From contig CAVOZH010000008.1 of the NCBI GenBank assembly GCA_963700955.1, positions 124,001-188,000 of the forward strand: 64,000 nt of DNA, given 5' to 3'. Below are positions 34,857-43,662 of this stretch, one piece after another. How positions within the stretch are numbered: position 1 is the first letter of the stretch; the number at the start of each line of letters is the position of its first letter. The DNA comes from Nocardioides_C sp963700955 (GTDB lineage: Bacteria > Actinomycetota > Actinomycetes > Propionibacteriales > Nocardioidaceae). Position numbers and translations under genes: made by a program. A model generated the notes under the pieces. It was not told the origin of the DNA. It saw only the letters and a list, made by a program, of their open reading frames with translations, and ran no database searches.

Positions 34857-36170
34857 TCACGCCCCCGGCAGATCGAGTACGAACCGCCCGTGGTCGCTGC
34901 CTTCGGCGCGAGCCAGGCCCCCGACGGAGTGGGCCAGCCGCCGCGCCAGTGCGAGTCCGAGGCCCGCCCCGTCTTCGGTCGACGTCTGCCCCGGGAAGAA
35001 GATCAGCTCGTGCTCCTCCTCGGGCACGCCCTCACCGTCGTCCTCGACGACCAGCAGCACTCTTCCCGGCAACGCCTGGGCTTCGAGGGTGACCGCGGTG
35101 CGCGCGTGGCGGACCCCGTTGTCGACGATCGGGGAGAGCGCGGCGGCCACCACGGCCTGTGGGGCCGCGACGGTGAGCGTGCCGCTAGCGGGAAGGACCG
35201 TCACGGAGACGCCTTCCCTTGGCAGGGCGCGGCGGCTCACTTCTTCGAGTACCGCGTTCGCAGCGCACTCCTGGTCGGCCGTTCGGGCAGATCTCGCGAC
35301 CGCGAGGATGGTCGCGATGGAGCGGTTCATCCGTTCGGTGGCCTCGACGATGGCGGCCATCGACTGCCGTACTGAAGGTGTGAGCTGCGGCTCGAGCAGG
35401 GCGAGCTGCGCCTCGGAGCGGATCACTGTGAGCGGGGTGCGCAGCTCGTGGGCGACCTCGTCGGTCAGCCGACGCTCGCTCAGGATGGCCTGCGCGATTC
35501 GGTCCAGCATGCGATCGAGGGTCTGCGCGAGCTCGGAGAGCTCGTCGTGCGGCGGTCCCAGCTGGAACCGTCCGGAGAGGTCGTGCTCCCGCCAGTCGTC
35601 AGCCCGTCGAGCCATCCGGCGTACCTGGCGGAGGGAGTAGGTCGCGGCGATCCAGGAGGCGACGCCTGCGCCGAGAACGATGAGCGCTCCGAGCGTGAGT
35701 GACAGCCACAGTCCTCGCCGCTTCGAAGACTCGTAGGGCGTCAGGTCGACGCCCGCGATGACCACAGCGACAACCGGTCCTCGTCCCTGGGCGCGGACCG
35801 GCGTCGCGAGGAGGCGGTACCGGCCGGCGACGATGCGCGACTGCTCTTGCGTTGCGTGGCTCATTGCCGTCACGGACGGCGCCAGCCGGGGCGAGGGGGC
35901 GTTCCCGTCGACGCGCCTGCCATCCAGGTCGTAGATCCAGAGGTTCTGGTCGAGAGAGTTGGAGGGCACCTCGAGCACCCGCACATGATCCGGAGTGCCG
36001 CGCACGGTCGTCGCCGCGGCGTCGGCGCGATCGCGCACCACGTCGAGCGTCTCGGTCCGAGTGACGCGGGCCAGGAGCAGCTGTACGCCGATCACCAACG
36101 TCGCCACGGCCAGGAGCGCGGCGAGGGTCGTCGTCGCGACAAGTCGCGCCCTGAGCGTGAGCGGTCTCAT
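34857..36170 (-). CDS. Sensor histidine kinase
   Basis: 437 residues. Membrane helix at 12-33, extracytoplasmic sensor domain about 34-152, second helix at 153-175, HAMP, then H box EVAHELRTPLTVIRSEAQLA with His241. The ATP-binding part has SPIVDNGVRHA (N box), VVEDDGEGVPEEE (G1) and GAGLGLALARRLAHS (G2). The sensor region has no recognised ligand pocket. ATG 36170 overlaps the regulator stop by four bases, so the pair is coupled. Confidence 0.92.
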   Translation of the reverse strand: MRPLTLRARLVATTTLAALLAVATLVIGVQLLLARVTRTETLDVVRDRADAAATTVRGTPDHVRVLEVPSNSLDQNLWIYDLDGRRVDGNAPSPRLAPSVTAMSHATQEQSRIVAGRYRLLATPVRAQGRGPVVAVVIAGVDLTPYESSKRRGLWLSLTLGALIVLGAGVASWIAATYSLRQVRRMARRADDWREHDLSGRFQLGPPHDELSELAQTLDRMLDRIAQAILSERRLTDEVAHELRTPLTVIRSEAQLALLEPQLTPSVRQSMAAIVEATERMNRSIATILAVARSARTADQECAANAVLEEVSRRALPREGVSVTVLPASGTLTVAAPQAVVAAALSPIVDNGVRHARTAVTLEAQALPGRVLLVVEDDGEGVPEEEHELIFFPGQTSTEDGAGLGLALARRLAHSVGGLARAEGSDHGRFVLDLPGA

Positions 36171-36838
36171 CGCCAGGCGTACCCGACGCCCCGGACCGTC
36201 TGGATCGACTGCGCGAAGTCTCCGAGCTCGTCGACCTTCCGGCGCAGTCGGCGGATGTAGGAGTCCAGCGTGTTGTCCTGCACGATCGCGCCCATCGGCC
36301 AGCCGGCGGCAACGAGGGCCTGTCGCCGGACGACCTGTCCGGGACTGCCGAGGAGCCTGGCCAGCAGGCGGAACTCTGTCGGCGTCAGCGCGACGCTCTG
36401 CGTACCGAAGCTGACGGCGTGGCGTGACGGGTCCAGTCGAGGCGTCTGCTCAGCTGTGTCCCGTGGCGTGTTCCTGCGTGCCAGGGCTGCGATCCGGACC
36501 AGGAGCTCCGGAAGCTCGAACGGCTTGGTGAGGTAGTCGTCGGCACCCGACTCGAACCCCGCGACCTTGTCGTGCACGGCGTCGAGCGCGGTCAGCATGA
36601 GCACCGGCGCCGACAGGCCGTTCGCACGCAAGGCGAGGCACACGTCGCGGCCATCGGAGTCCGGCAGGCCTATGTCGAGGATGACCACGTCGGGAGCCGC
36701 CGACCCGAAAGTCAGGAGAGCCTCGCTGCCGGTGCGCGCGAGCACCACGTCATGGCCGGCTGACCTGATCGCACGGGTGAGCACGGATCGCAGCGCGGGG
36801 TCGTCCTCGCACACCGCTACGGTCGACACGGCCTCCAC
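36167..36838 (-). CDS. Response regulator, OmpR/PhoB family
   Basis: 223 residues. Receiver domain with acidic pocket EDD (11-13), phospho-acceptor Asp55 in VVILDIGLPD, Thr in MLTALD and Lys105 in DDYLTKPF; winged-helix domain with LTPTEFRLLARLLGSPGQVV, DNTLDSYIRRLRRKVDEL and IQTVRGVGYAW. Probable binding site is the direct repeat at 34831-34852. GTG 36838 is used; GTG 36829 is equally possible. Confidence 0.93.
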   Translation of the reverse strand: MEAVSTVAVCEDDPALRSVLTRAIRSAGHDVVLARTGSEALLTFGSAAPDVVILDIGLPDSDGRDVCLALRANGLSAPVLMLTALDAVHDKVAGFESGADDYLTKPFELPELLVRIAALARRNTPRDTAEQTPRLDPSRHAVSFGTQSVALTPTEFRLLARLLGSPGQVVRRQALVAAGWPMGAIVQDNTLDSYIRRLRRKVDELGDFAQSIQTVRGVGYAWR

Positions 36839-37028
36839 GATAGCCAGGCCGTTGCGGCTGGGTCCGTGGGCGGCTCTCCGCCGTACAACTGCGTGAGCGT
36901 TTCGGGACCACTTGGAGGGTTCGCCCGCTTCTGCGTGGCCGCGCCGGGGCCGGTCGGCCCTGTTCGTGCGCGGCGGACGGTGCTAAAGGTGTAGACGTAG
37001 GGGTGCTGTGGACGACAGGAGGTGCCGA

Positions 37029-37439
37029 ATGTCGACGTCACCGGTTGTGCCGGGGCACGACCACCACGAGGAGGAACAGGTCGAGTCGTCGACCGAGCTC
37101 GGGGACCGCGCCTACCGGCATGCGTTGCTGTCGCTGTGGTGGTTCCTGGTGTCGTTCCTGCTGGCGTTGGTCGCCTTCTCCATCATCTGGAAGGCCGTGG
37201 GCTACACCACCATCTGGGCCACCCAGTACCCACTCGGCAAGTACTCGCCTGCTGGATGGTCCGCCCGGGGGATCTGGGTGCTCCTCACCGCGCTGTACGT
37301 ATGGCCGCTGTTCGTCGTTCTCCACTACGCCAGGAAGGCGCGCAGCCTGGGCCGGGGTGGATGGCCGCTTCCGGTGATCCTCGCCAGCGTTCTGGCGGCT
37401 TTCATGCCGTTGCTGAACTTCGCCCTTCTCGTCGGCTGA
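37029..37439 (+). CDS. Unknown three-helix membrane protein
   Basis: 136 residues, not recognised. A His/Glu-rich head (GHDHHEEEQVESSTE) precedes three membrane helices: LWWFLVSFLLALVAFSIIW, GIWVLLTALYVWPLFVVLHY and LPVILASVLAAFMPLLNFAL. AGGAGGT six bases before ATG 37029 is a near-perfect ribosome site, so expression is likely. The head could bind a metal. Its 3' end overlaps the degraded GNAT gene on the other strand by 38 bases. Confidence 0.72.
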   Translation: MSTSPVVPGHDHHEEEQVESSTELGDRAYRHALLSLWWFLVSFLLALVAFSIIWKAVGYTTIWATQYPLGKYSPAGWSARGIWVLLTALYVWPLFVVLHYARKARSLGRGGWPLPVILASVLAAFMPLLNFALLVG

Positions 37440-37659
37440 CGACGTCCATCTGGGTGTAGCCGCCGAACGGCTCACAGGGCTCGAACCCTTCGCTCGCGTA
37501 CATCGCCCGCGCCGGTGCAAACGCTGTGGTCGACCCGGTCTCGAGAGCGTGTACATCGTGACGGGGGCTGTGCGAGCTGGCGAACTCCACGTGACGCTCG
37601 AGGAGCGTGCGGACATCCTCGGCGCGCGGGTCGTCTATCGCTATCTCGGCCTCGAGCAC
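37402..37659 (-). pseudogene. GNAT acetyltransferase with an internal in-frame deletion
   Basis: The N-terminal part IAIDDPRAEDVRTLLERHVE and SSHSPRHDVHAL is the start of a common GNAT family, and LETGSTTAFAPARAMYASEG followed by FEPCEPFGGYTQ is its end. Everything between, including the acetyl-CoA-binding R-G-x-G-x-G/A motif (about 65 residues), is missing: HAL runs directly into ETGS at about 37543. The enzyme cannot bind acetyl-CoA by the usual motif. The repeated gctcga around such a junction suggests deletion between short homologies. Confidence 0.75.
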
Positions 37660-37802
37660 CGCAGAACCCTACGTCCCTGCGACGGTGCGCTACTCGCATA
37701 GGCGAGATCTCGCCGCCGTACTCATCCCCGGCGGGTGATGCCCCCGGGGTTTGGCCCGACCAGACTGGCAGTTTCCGCAAAGCCCGGTCAGGGAGGCTCG
37801 AG

Positions 37803-38396
37803 ATGGCCAAGCAAGAGAAGGACACCCTCTACGTGATCGCTGCGGCGTACGACAACGTCGACGACGCAGTCGCGGACTACGAAGGGGTCAAGGCGCTGTA
37901 CCGAGAGGTGCGGACCTCGCACGACTTCGACGCGTCCGTCATCGCCAAGGACGAGGACGGCAAGGTCCACATCGTCAAGAAGCACGAGCAACCGACCCGG
38001 CACGGCGCGGCGGTCGGGCTCGGCTGGGGCCTGGCCGTTGGCGTTGCCGCGGCTCTGTTCCCGCCTGTGGGCATCGGCATCGCCGCTGCCGGCGCGGGCG
38101 GTGCGGCCATCGGCGGCGTGGCCGGTCACGCGAGTGGTGGGATGTCGCGGGGCGACCTCAAGGAGCTCGGCGAGACCCTCGACGCAGGTCAGGCCGGCCT
38201 GATCGTGGTCTACGAGACCAACCTCGCCGACCAGGTCGCCGCGAACATCAAGGCCGCCAACCGCATCGTCTCCAAGGCGACCGACATGGCTGCCGACCAG
38301 CTCGCGGAGGACATGAAGAAGGCCGAGCAGACCGCTCGGATCCCGGAGCAGGCGACCAGGACGTCGGAACCGTCGACGGCGAAGACCTCGACGTGA
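37803..38396 (+). CDS. DUF1269-like protein with a glycine-rich membrane hairpin
   Basis: 197 residues. The N-terminal half (TLYVIAAAYDNVDDAVADYE, SVIAKDEDGKVHIVKKHEQP) is a small alpha/beta domain, followed by a glycine/alanine-rich hairpin (GLGWGLAVGVAAALFPPVGI, AAAGAGGAAIGGVAGHASGG) and a second alpha/beta segment AGLIVVYETNLADQVAANIK. This matches DUF1269/COG4803 membrane proteins, function unknown. ATG 37803 follows GGGAGGCTCGAG. Confidence 0.8.
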   Translation: MAKQEKDTLYVIAAAYDNVDDAVADYEGVKALYREVRTSHDFDASVIAKDEDGKVHIVKKHEQPTRHGAAVGLGWGLAVGVAAALFPPVGIGIAAAGAGGAAIGGVAGHASGGMSRGDLKELGETLDAGQAGLIVVYETNLADQVAANIKAANRIVSKATDMAADQLAEDMKKAEQTARIPEQATRTSEPSTAKTST

Positions 38397-38642
38397 GACG
38401 AGGTACGCCGGGGCTATGCCGTTGAAAGGAGAACGGGCCACCAGTCGGCGTACCGCAACCGCCTATGCAGCCCGGTTCCGGACTGCTCCGATGAGGCCAT
38501 GGTGATGACAGGAGGCAGGGGAGTAGACAGGTCTGGGGAGCGGGGGCCTCCTTTGCCAGGCGTACAGCTTCTCGGTCTGAAGGCCCCGCGCGAGCGGGAG
38601 GCTGGCAGCCACCGATTTCGCGGGGTCCAGATGGAGGCGAGT

Positions 38643-39617
38643 ATGCCTATCCGAAGAACGCGCACCGTTCTCGTCGTACTGATCGCCCTCTTGGCGTCGG
38701 TGCTGATCGGGACCGCACCCGCCGCGCAGGCCAAGTCGGCCCCGGCGTCCAAGACCTGGAAAGTCTGGGTCGGCTCGGAGTCCAGGAACCTGGCGATCCA
38801 GGGCATGAAGTTCCTACCGGGCTCCATCACCGTCAACGCCGGCGACAGCGTCGCCTGGCTCGCCAACTCGGCTGAGATCCACACCGTGACGTTCTTCAAG
38901 GGAGGGCACCCGCGCAAGAAGCTGCCGGAGTTCGACCCCAGTAAGAAGAGGCAGCTGACGCAGCTCGGCGGCCACGTCTACAACACCTCGACGTACTTCA
39001 ACTCAGGCATCATGACCACGGTGCGCACCGGCGGCGACGCCGGCCCGCTGCCCCCCGTTCCGCACTACCAGAAGTACACGCTGAAGTTCCCGCACCGCGG
39101 AACGTTCACCTACTACTGCCTGGTGCACGGCGTCATGATGGCCGGGACGATCAAGGTCCAGCCCAAGGGCTCGCGATACCCGTTCACCCAGGCCCAGTAC
39201 ACCGCGCAGGCACAGGCGAAGGCGCGGGCGCTGCTGGCCCAGGGGCGGCACCTGCGGCGTGTGACTGAGGACATGGCCGGCCCGCGCAGGGTGATGGCCG
39301 GCAACGACGACGGTGCCGTGATGCTCATGCGCTTCATCAACAGGACGGTCCGTGTGCACGTCGGGCAGACAGTGACGTGGAAGAGCCCCGGCATGCTGGC
39401 TCCGCACACGGTGACGTTCGGTCACGAGCCGCCGCCTCCAGCGCTGTTCGGCCCCTCCGGTCACCCGCGCAACTACGGGGGCGGGAACCTGAACTCAGGG
39501 ATCATCCCGCCGGGCGGCACGTTCCGGGTCACCTTCAAGAAGGCGGGCACGTACCGCTACATATGCGCTCTTCACGACGTTCTCGGCATGAAGGGGAGAG
39601 TGATCGTCGAACCCTGA
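38643..39617 (+). CDS. Secreted protein with two cupredoxin domains
   Basis: 324 residues. A signal peptide (VLVVLIALLASVLIGTAPAA, cleaved after AQA near residue 34) precedes two plastocyanin-like domains. Domain 1 ligands: EIHTVTF (His) and YYCLVHGVMMAG (Cys, His, Met). Domain 2 ligands: APHTVTFGHE (His) and YICALHDVLGMKG (Cys, His, Met). Both therefore keep a full type 1 copper site. It probably transfers electrons or buffers copper outside the membrane. GGAGG precedes ATG 38643. No oxidase is adjacent. The 246-bp leader shows no recognised RNA motif. Confidence 0.88.
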   Translation: MPIRRTRTVLVVLIALLASVLIGTAPAAQAKSAPASKTWKVWVGSESRNLAIQGMKFLPGSITVNAGDSVAWLANSAEIHTVTFFKGGHPRKKLPEFDPSKKRQLTQLGGHVYNTSTYFNSGIMTTVRTGGDAGPLPPVPHYQKYTLKFPHRGTFTYYCLVHGVMMAGTIKVQPKGSRYPFTQAQYTAQAQAKARALLAQGRHLRRVTEDMAGPRRVMAGNDDGAVMLMRFINRTVRVHVGQTVTWKSPGMLAPHTVTFGHEPPPPALFGPSGHPRNYGGGNLNSGIIPPGGTFRVTFKKAGTYRYICALHDVLGMKGRVIVEP

Positions 39618-39640
39618 CCTTCGCCCTGATCGACAAGACG

Positions 39641-39679
39641 CGAGGCCGTGGTGATCCGGACGGGGTCGCCGCGGCCTCG
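39641..39679. terminator. Hairpin between convergent genes
   Basis: CGAGGCCG (39641-39648) and CGGCCTCG (39672-39679) are exact reverse complements with a 23-base loop, located between the cupredoxin stop and the stop of the small minus-strand gene. It could end transcription from both sides. Confidence 0.35.
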
Positions 39680-39712
39680 GCCGTCACAGGGCGGACACAG
39701 CGCGGAGGTCGG

Positions 39713-39886
39713 TCACGCGATGAAGCGGGGTTCCTCACCCTCGGGCTGGGCGGCGCGAAGCTTCGCGAGCACCTGCTTGATCTGCGCGACTGTGTCGGCC
39801 TCGCCATGACCGAAGGCCCGCAGGTACGCCTGCATCGCGTGACGGGCCATCTCGAGTTCTTCGTCGGTGAGATGGATCGTGTTCAT
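39713..39886 (-). CDS. 57-residue helical protein
   Basis: NTIHLTDEELEMARHAMQAY is followed by AFGHGEADTVAQIKQVLAKL and a short tail. The pattern (a TDEEL start, then two helices) is common in small actinobacterial proteins of unknown role. A -10-like TACAGT stands six bases before ATG 39886, so translation is probably leaderless. Confidence 0.68.
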   Translation of the reverse strand: MNTIHLTDEELEMARHAMQAYLRAFGHGEADTVAQIKQVLAKLRAAQPEGEEPRFIA

Positions 39887-39892
39887 ACCTTC

Positions 39893-39898
39893 ACTGTA
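39893..39898 (-). promoter_or_regulatory. Probable -10 (TACAGT) of a leaderless transcript
   Basis: Read on the minus strand, TACAGT is followed by GAAGGT and the ATG at 39886. Confidence 0.4.
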
Positions 39899-39960
39899 GG
39901 TCGCCTCCGCGGTCTCCGAGGAGGCAAACATCCACGAGGTCGAAGGACGTTCGGCTCTGG

Positions 39961-40590
39961 GTGTACGCCGCCGCGAGCCGCACGGTGAGTGTTGTGCTGA
40001 TCGACGACCAGATGCCTCGTTGGGAGCGGAGAGTCCTCAAGGCGCGGATCGTGGAGGCTCCGCCGGATGTCACGTACGACGCGATCCGAGCCGTGAACTT
40101 CTTCGACTCGCCGGTGATCGCGCTTCCGAACCGAACGCGGACGGGCTTCGACCGCGTCTGGTCGCGCAGTTCCCCTGCCCACACCCAGCCGGTGAGCTTT
40201 GGCTTCGACCAGCTGTTGGAGGAGGACGGCGGTTTCCACCTGGTCGCTGAGGAACCGGGCCGAGAGCTCGTTCTCGGCTTCATCGGGCGTTGGTGGGAGC
40301 GCGGCTACGGTCGGGTCTCTTGGGCCCCCGAGCAGTTCCGGCACTTCGACGGTCCGGGATACGCCGTGGGTGCTTGGGGGTTCAGCGTGTTCGGCTACGG
40401 GGCCGATACATCGGTGCTGGTCACCGATGTGCGTGTTCGCTGCACCGATGAGGCGGCGCGTCGCCGGTTCCGGGCGTACTGGACGGTCGTCGGTCCGTTC
40501 GTCACTGCGATGGCGCGACCGGTGCTCGGACTGGTCGCCCGAGAGGCTGAGCGCGGCTCGAATCCGCGCGCTGCGAATGGTGAGCGCTAG
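39961..40590 (+). CDS. DUF2867/SRPBCC-like protein
   Basis: 209 residues. The order RRVLKARIVEAPPDVTYDAI, SPVIALPNRTR, GGFHLVAEEPGRELVLGFIG with GRWW, and SVFGYGADTSVLVTDVRVRC resembles actinobacterial proteins with a START/SRPBCC-type ligand-binding fold. No catalytic residues are evident. The GTG at 39961 is assumed; other GTGs (39985, 39994) nearer the conserved part are possible, since no ribosome site is clear. The unusual GCTCGAATCC near the 3' end is part of the coding sequence. Confidence 0.65.
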   Translation: MYAAASRTVSVVLIDDQMPRWERRVLKARIVEAPPDVTYDAIRAVNFFDSPVIALPNRTRTGFDRVWSRSSPAHTQPVSFGFDQLLEEDGGFHLVAEEPGRELVLGFIGRWWERGYGRVSWAPEQFRHFDGPGYAVGAWGFSVFGYGADTSVLVTDVRVRCTDEAARRRFRAYWTVVGPFVTAMARPVLGLVAREAERGSNPRAANGER

Positions 40591-40652
40591 ACGAGCCGTC
40601 CGGTCGAACATGTGTTCGACACTTGTGTCATCCTGAAGGTGTGGCGGGTGGG

Positions 40653-40925
40653 ATGCGCAGGAGTCGGGGCGGCGGCCTCACGATGGCCGAACGGGTCGCG
40701 AGGTCCCAGCGCCCGGAGGAGGAGTGTCCGGCCCGGCACTGCTGGGTGATGGACAGCGTGGACGGCTCCGGGGTGAAGCGTGCCGCGCTCCTGGTTGCCT
40801 GGCGGCGCTCCGTGTCCGGTGACGCCTGGGAGGGGCGTGTCGTCTACCTGGCGAAGCTCCGAGCAGGGGAGTCGTGGGCGCTTGTCGAGGAGTGGGTTCC
40901 TGCGGCGTGCCTCGCGCCTGACTGA
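40653..40925 (+). CDS. Unknown 90-residue protein
   Basis: Not assigned. The middle RHCWVMDSVDGSGVKRAALL leads to VAWRRSVSGDAWEGRVVYLA and WALVEEWVPAACLAPD, a beta-rich small domain with Trp-containing strands seen in actinobacterial proteins of unknown function. ATG 40653 is the assumed start; GTG 40641 and an earlier GTG at 40623 are in frame. The 120 bp after it, up to the next gene, show no clear element. Confidence 0.6.
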   Translation: MRRSRGGGLTMAERVARSQRPEEECPARHCWVMDSVDGSGVKRAALLVAWRRSVSGDAWEGRVVYLAKLRAGESWALVEEWVPAACLAPD

Positions 40926-41045
40926 CCTTGGTCGCCAGGAGTTCACAATGGATTCCCAAGAGGGGGAACCGGTCGCGTCGTACGCTGATGAGACAAGGCC
41001 TTCCCTGGACCCCGGTGGCTTTGCCGGGACTGGACGGAGCACGGA

Positions 41046-42215
41046 ATGGCCCCACTCGAACGAGACCCCGCAAGCCTGCTGAGCCTCGGCGTCATGGCGC
41101 GGTCGCTCAAGGAGAACGAGCGCCGACTGCCGCTGCACCCGCGCCACCTCCGCCGTATTCCCGATGACCTCCGGGAGAGCATCTACCTCGAACATGGCTA
41201 CGGAGAGCGCTTCGGCTTGTCCGACGACGAGCTGAAGGGCTGGGTCGCCGGCTTCAGAAGCCGCGAGCAGCTCGTCGAGGAGTGCGACGTCATCCTGCAG
41301 CCGAAGCCGATGCTCAGCGACATCGCGCAGATGCGCGTCGGGCAGGTGCTGTGGGGTTGGCCGCACTGCGTCCAGGACGAGAAGCTCACGCAGCTCGCCA
41401 TCGACAACCGGCTCACGCTCATCGCGTTCGAGGCGATGAACCACTGGCACGGCGACGGCTCCTTCAGCCTGCACGTGTTCCACAAGAACAACGAGCTCGC
41501 CGGCTACTGCTCGGTGCTTCACGCCATGCAGCTCGCAGGAGCCACCGGCGACTACGGACGGCGGCTGCACGCCGTGGTCATCGGTTTCGGCGCGACCGCC
41601 CGCGGTGCGGTGACGGCGCTCAACGCCTTGGGCGTCCACGACGTCGACGTCCTCACCCACCGCGATGTGGCGGCGGTGGCCGCACCCATCCACTCCGCCC
41701 GGTTGGTCCACTTCGACGAGGGGACCACGGAGCTAGCGAGCCACGCCGTGACCGAGAACGGCACGGTGCCGGTGGCAGGTTTCCTCGCGGAGCACGACAT
41801 CATCGTCAACTGCGTGCTCCAGGACACGGATGCCCCGCTCATGTTCATGACCGACGACGACCTGGCGCAGATGACGCCGGGAACCCTGGTCGTCGACGTC
41901 TCCTGCGACGAGGCCATGGGGTTCAGCTGGGCGCGACCCACGACGTTCGCCGACCCCACCTTCGTGGTCGGGGACAACGTGCTCTACTACGCCGTCGACC
42001 ACAGCCCGTCGTACCTGTGGAACTCCTCGACGTGGGAGAACAGCGAAGCGCTGCTTCCCTTCCTCCGCACGGTCCTCGGCGGCAGTGACGCCTGGGACAA
42101 GGACCCCACCATTCGTCGGGCGATCGAGATCCGCGACGGGGTCATCCAGAACCCCGCCATCCTGTCCTTCCAGGCCCGCGACCCCAAGCACCCGCACTGG
42201 CCCCTGGCGACGTAG
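41046..42215 (+). CDS. Alanine dehydrogenase/PNT-like NAD(P)-dependent enzyme
   Basis: 389 residues with the AlaDH/PNT domain order: substrate domain KENERRLPLHPRHLRRIPDD and CDVILQPKPMLSDI, then RLTLIAFEAMNHW, the Rossmann domain AVVIGFGATARGAVTALNAL and IIVNCVLQDTDAPLMFMTDD with LVVDVSCDEAMGFSW. The N-terminal and lid features also recall N5-(carboxyethyl)ornithine synthase, so an opine-type reductive amination is an alternative to alanine oxidation. Cytosolic. Lacks the transhydrogenase membrane part. Confidence 0.78.
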   Translation: MAPLERDPASLLSLGVMARSLKENERRLPLHPRHLRRIPDDLRESIYLEHGYGERFGLSDDELKGWVAGFRSREQLVEECDVILQPKPMLSDIAQMRVGQVLWGWPHCVQDEKLTQLAIDNRLTLIAFEAMNHWHGDGSFSLHVFHKNNELAGYCSVLHAMQLAGATGDYGRRLHAVVIGFGATARGAVTALNALGVHDVDVLTHRDVAAVAAPIHSARLVHFDEGTTELASHAVTENGTVPVAGFLAEHDIIVNCVLQDTDAPLMFMTDDDLAQMTPGTLVVDVSCDEAMGFSWARPTTFADPTFVVGDNVLYYAVDHSPSYLWNSSTWENSEALLPFLRTVLGGSDAWDKDPTIRRAIEIRDGVIQNPAILSFQARDPKHPHWPLAT

Positions 42216-42309
42216 CCGAGCTCCAGCCGATCGGGTTACTGCGGGGTGCGGCGGGGTACCGCACCGGTGTCATCGGTTCGAATGCCACGGCGTGACCTGA
42301 GGAGGACCC

Positions 42310-43662
42310 ATGCCATCCGCCGATCGCACTTCTGGAGCCGCTCCGCTGTCATCGATGCGCCGCGTCATCGCGGCGAGTCTGATGGGGACCTCGCTGGAGT
42401 GGTACGACTTCTTCATCTACGGCACGGCAGCTGCCCTGGTGTTCAACAAGCTGTTCTTTCCGAGCTTCGAGCCGTTGGTAGGCACACTGCTCGCCTTCGC
42501 GACCTACGCCGTGGGATTCGTGGCGAGACCGTTGGGCGGAGTGGTGTTCGGCCACTACGGGGACAAGCTGGGTCGAAAGAACGTACTGGTGGTGACCCTG
42601 CTGTTGATGGGGCTCGCCACCTTCGCGATCGGGCTGATGCCGACGTACGCCACGATCGGTGTCTGGGCGCCCATCCTGCTGGTTGGGCTGCGCTTCGTTC
42701 AGGGGCTCGGCCTCGGCGGCGAGTGGGGCGGCGCCGTCCTGATGACGCTGGAGTCGGGCGACGCGAAGCGGCGGGGGCTCAACGCCAGCTGGCCGCAGGT
42801 GGGAGTGCCGATCGGGCTGCTGCTGGCCAACGGCGTCCTGTCGCTGATGGGGGCAGTCACCTCCGACGCCGCCTTCCAGTCGTGGGGTTGGCGGGTGCCG
42901 TTCCTGCTCAGCGGCGTGCTGATCCTCGTCGGGCTGTGGATCCGACTGACGATCGCGGAGAGCCCGCTGTTCCGTGAGGTGGAGACAACCGACAGAAAGG
43001 CGAATGCGCCGATTGTGGACGTGCTTCGGCTGTACCCGAAGAGAGTGGCGCTTGCCGTCGGCGCCAGGGTCGGGGTCGATGTCGCCTTCTACTCGTTCGT
43101 CCTGTTCATCACCACCTACGTCGTCACGTATCTGGGGCTGCCGGAGGGCTACGCGTTGAACGCCGTCCTCATCGCGGCGGCCTGCCAGGTCTTGTTGATC
43201 CCGTGGTTCGGTGCCTTGTCCGATCGGTTCGGGCGGCGCCCGGTCTACCTGTCCGGGGCCATAGGTGCCGCGGCGTGGATCTTCGTGTTCTTCGCGATGC
43301 TCGACACCGGCAGCGCCGTCCTCATCGTCCTCGCGACAGTGGTCGCGCTCTTCTTCCACGCGGCCATGTACGGCCCCCAGGCGTCGTTCATCGCCGAGAT
43401 GTTCCCGACGAAGGTGCGGTACAGCGGAGCGTCGATGGGCTACCAGCTGGCGGGCATCCTGGGCGGTGCCATCGCCCCGATCATCTCCGTGGCACTGCTC
43501 GACCGCTTCGACACGTCCATCGTGGTGTCGCTCTACGTGGTCGCGATGCTGGCAGTCTCGGCGATCTGCGTCTTCATCGCTCCGGAGACCTCACGGATCG
43601 ACCTGCATGCCGACTCTGCCGGGGAAGAGAGGGAGACGGCGGAGGCCAGGCGTTCTCACTGA
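42310..43662 (+). CDS. MFS transporter, metabolite:H+ symporter type
   Basis: 450 residues with 12 membrane helices. The family signatures of the ShiA/ProP-like group are clear: GTSLEWYDFFIYGTAAALVF at the first helix, RPLGGVVFGHYGDKLGRKNV in loop 2-3, GLGLGGEWGGAVLM in helix 4, and LSDRFGRRPVYLSG between helices 8 and 9. It should import a carboxylate or zwitterion with protons. GAGGAGG precedes the ATG. It overlaps the convergent kinase-like gene by seven bases. A truncated relative lies at 54549-55572. Confidence 0.9.
   Translation: MPSADRTSGAAPLSSMRRVIAASLMGTSLEWYDFFIYGTAAALVFNKLFFPSFEPLVGTLLAFATYAVGFVARPLGGVVFGHYGDKLGRKNVLVVTLLLMGLATFAIGLMPTYATIGVWAPILLVGLRFVQGLGLGGEWGGAVLMTLESGDAKRRGLNASWPQVGVPIGLLLANGVLSLMGAVTSDAAFQSWGWRVPFLLSGVLILVGLWIRLTIAESPLFREVETTDRKANAPIVDVLRLYPKRVALAVGARVGVDVAFYSFVLFITTYVVTYLGLPEGYALNAVLIAAACQVLLIPWFGALSDRFGRRPVYLSGAIGAAAWIFVFFAMLDTGSAVLIVLATVVALFFHAAMYGPQASFIAEMFPTKVRYSGASMGYQLAGILGGAIAPIISVALLDRFDTSIVVSLYVVAMLAVSAICVFIAPETSRIDLHADSAGEERETAEARRSH

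Noticed and set aside
37747..37760. GGGGTTTGGCCCGA before the DUF1269 gene as another DosR-like box.
   Set aside because: Arm length and spacing differ from the boxes at 16608 and 28017; likeness is no better than chance in GC-rich DNA.
40539..40580. tRNA-like text: CCCGAGAGGCTGAG followed by GCGCGGCTCGAATCCGCGC, like a Ser-tRNA D arm and T arm.
   Set aside because: There is no anticodon arm or acceptor stem between or around, and the bases are in-frame codons of the gene at 39961-40590.
42262..42292. GGTTCGAAT resembling a tRNA T-loop before the MFS gene.
   Set aside because: The flanking bases cannot form the T stem, and no acceptor or anticodon stem is present.
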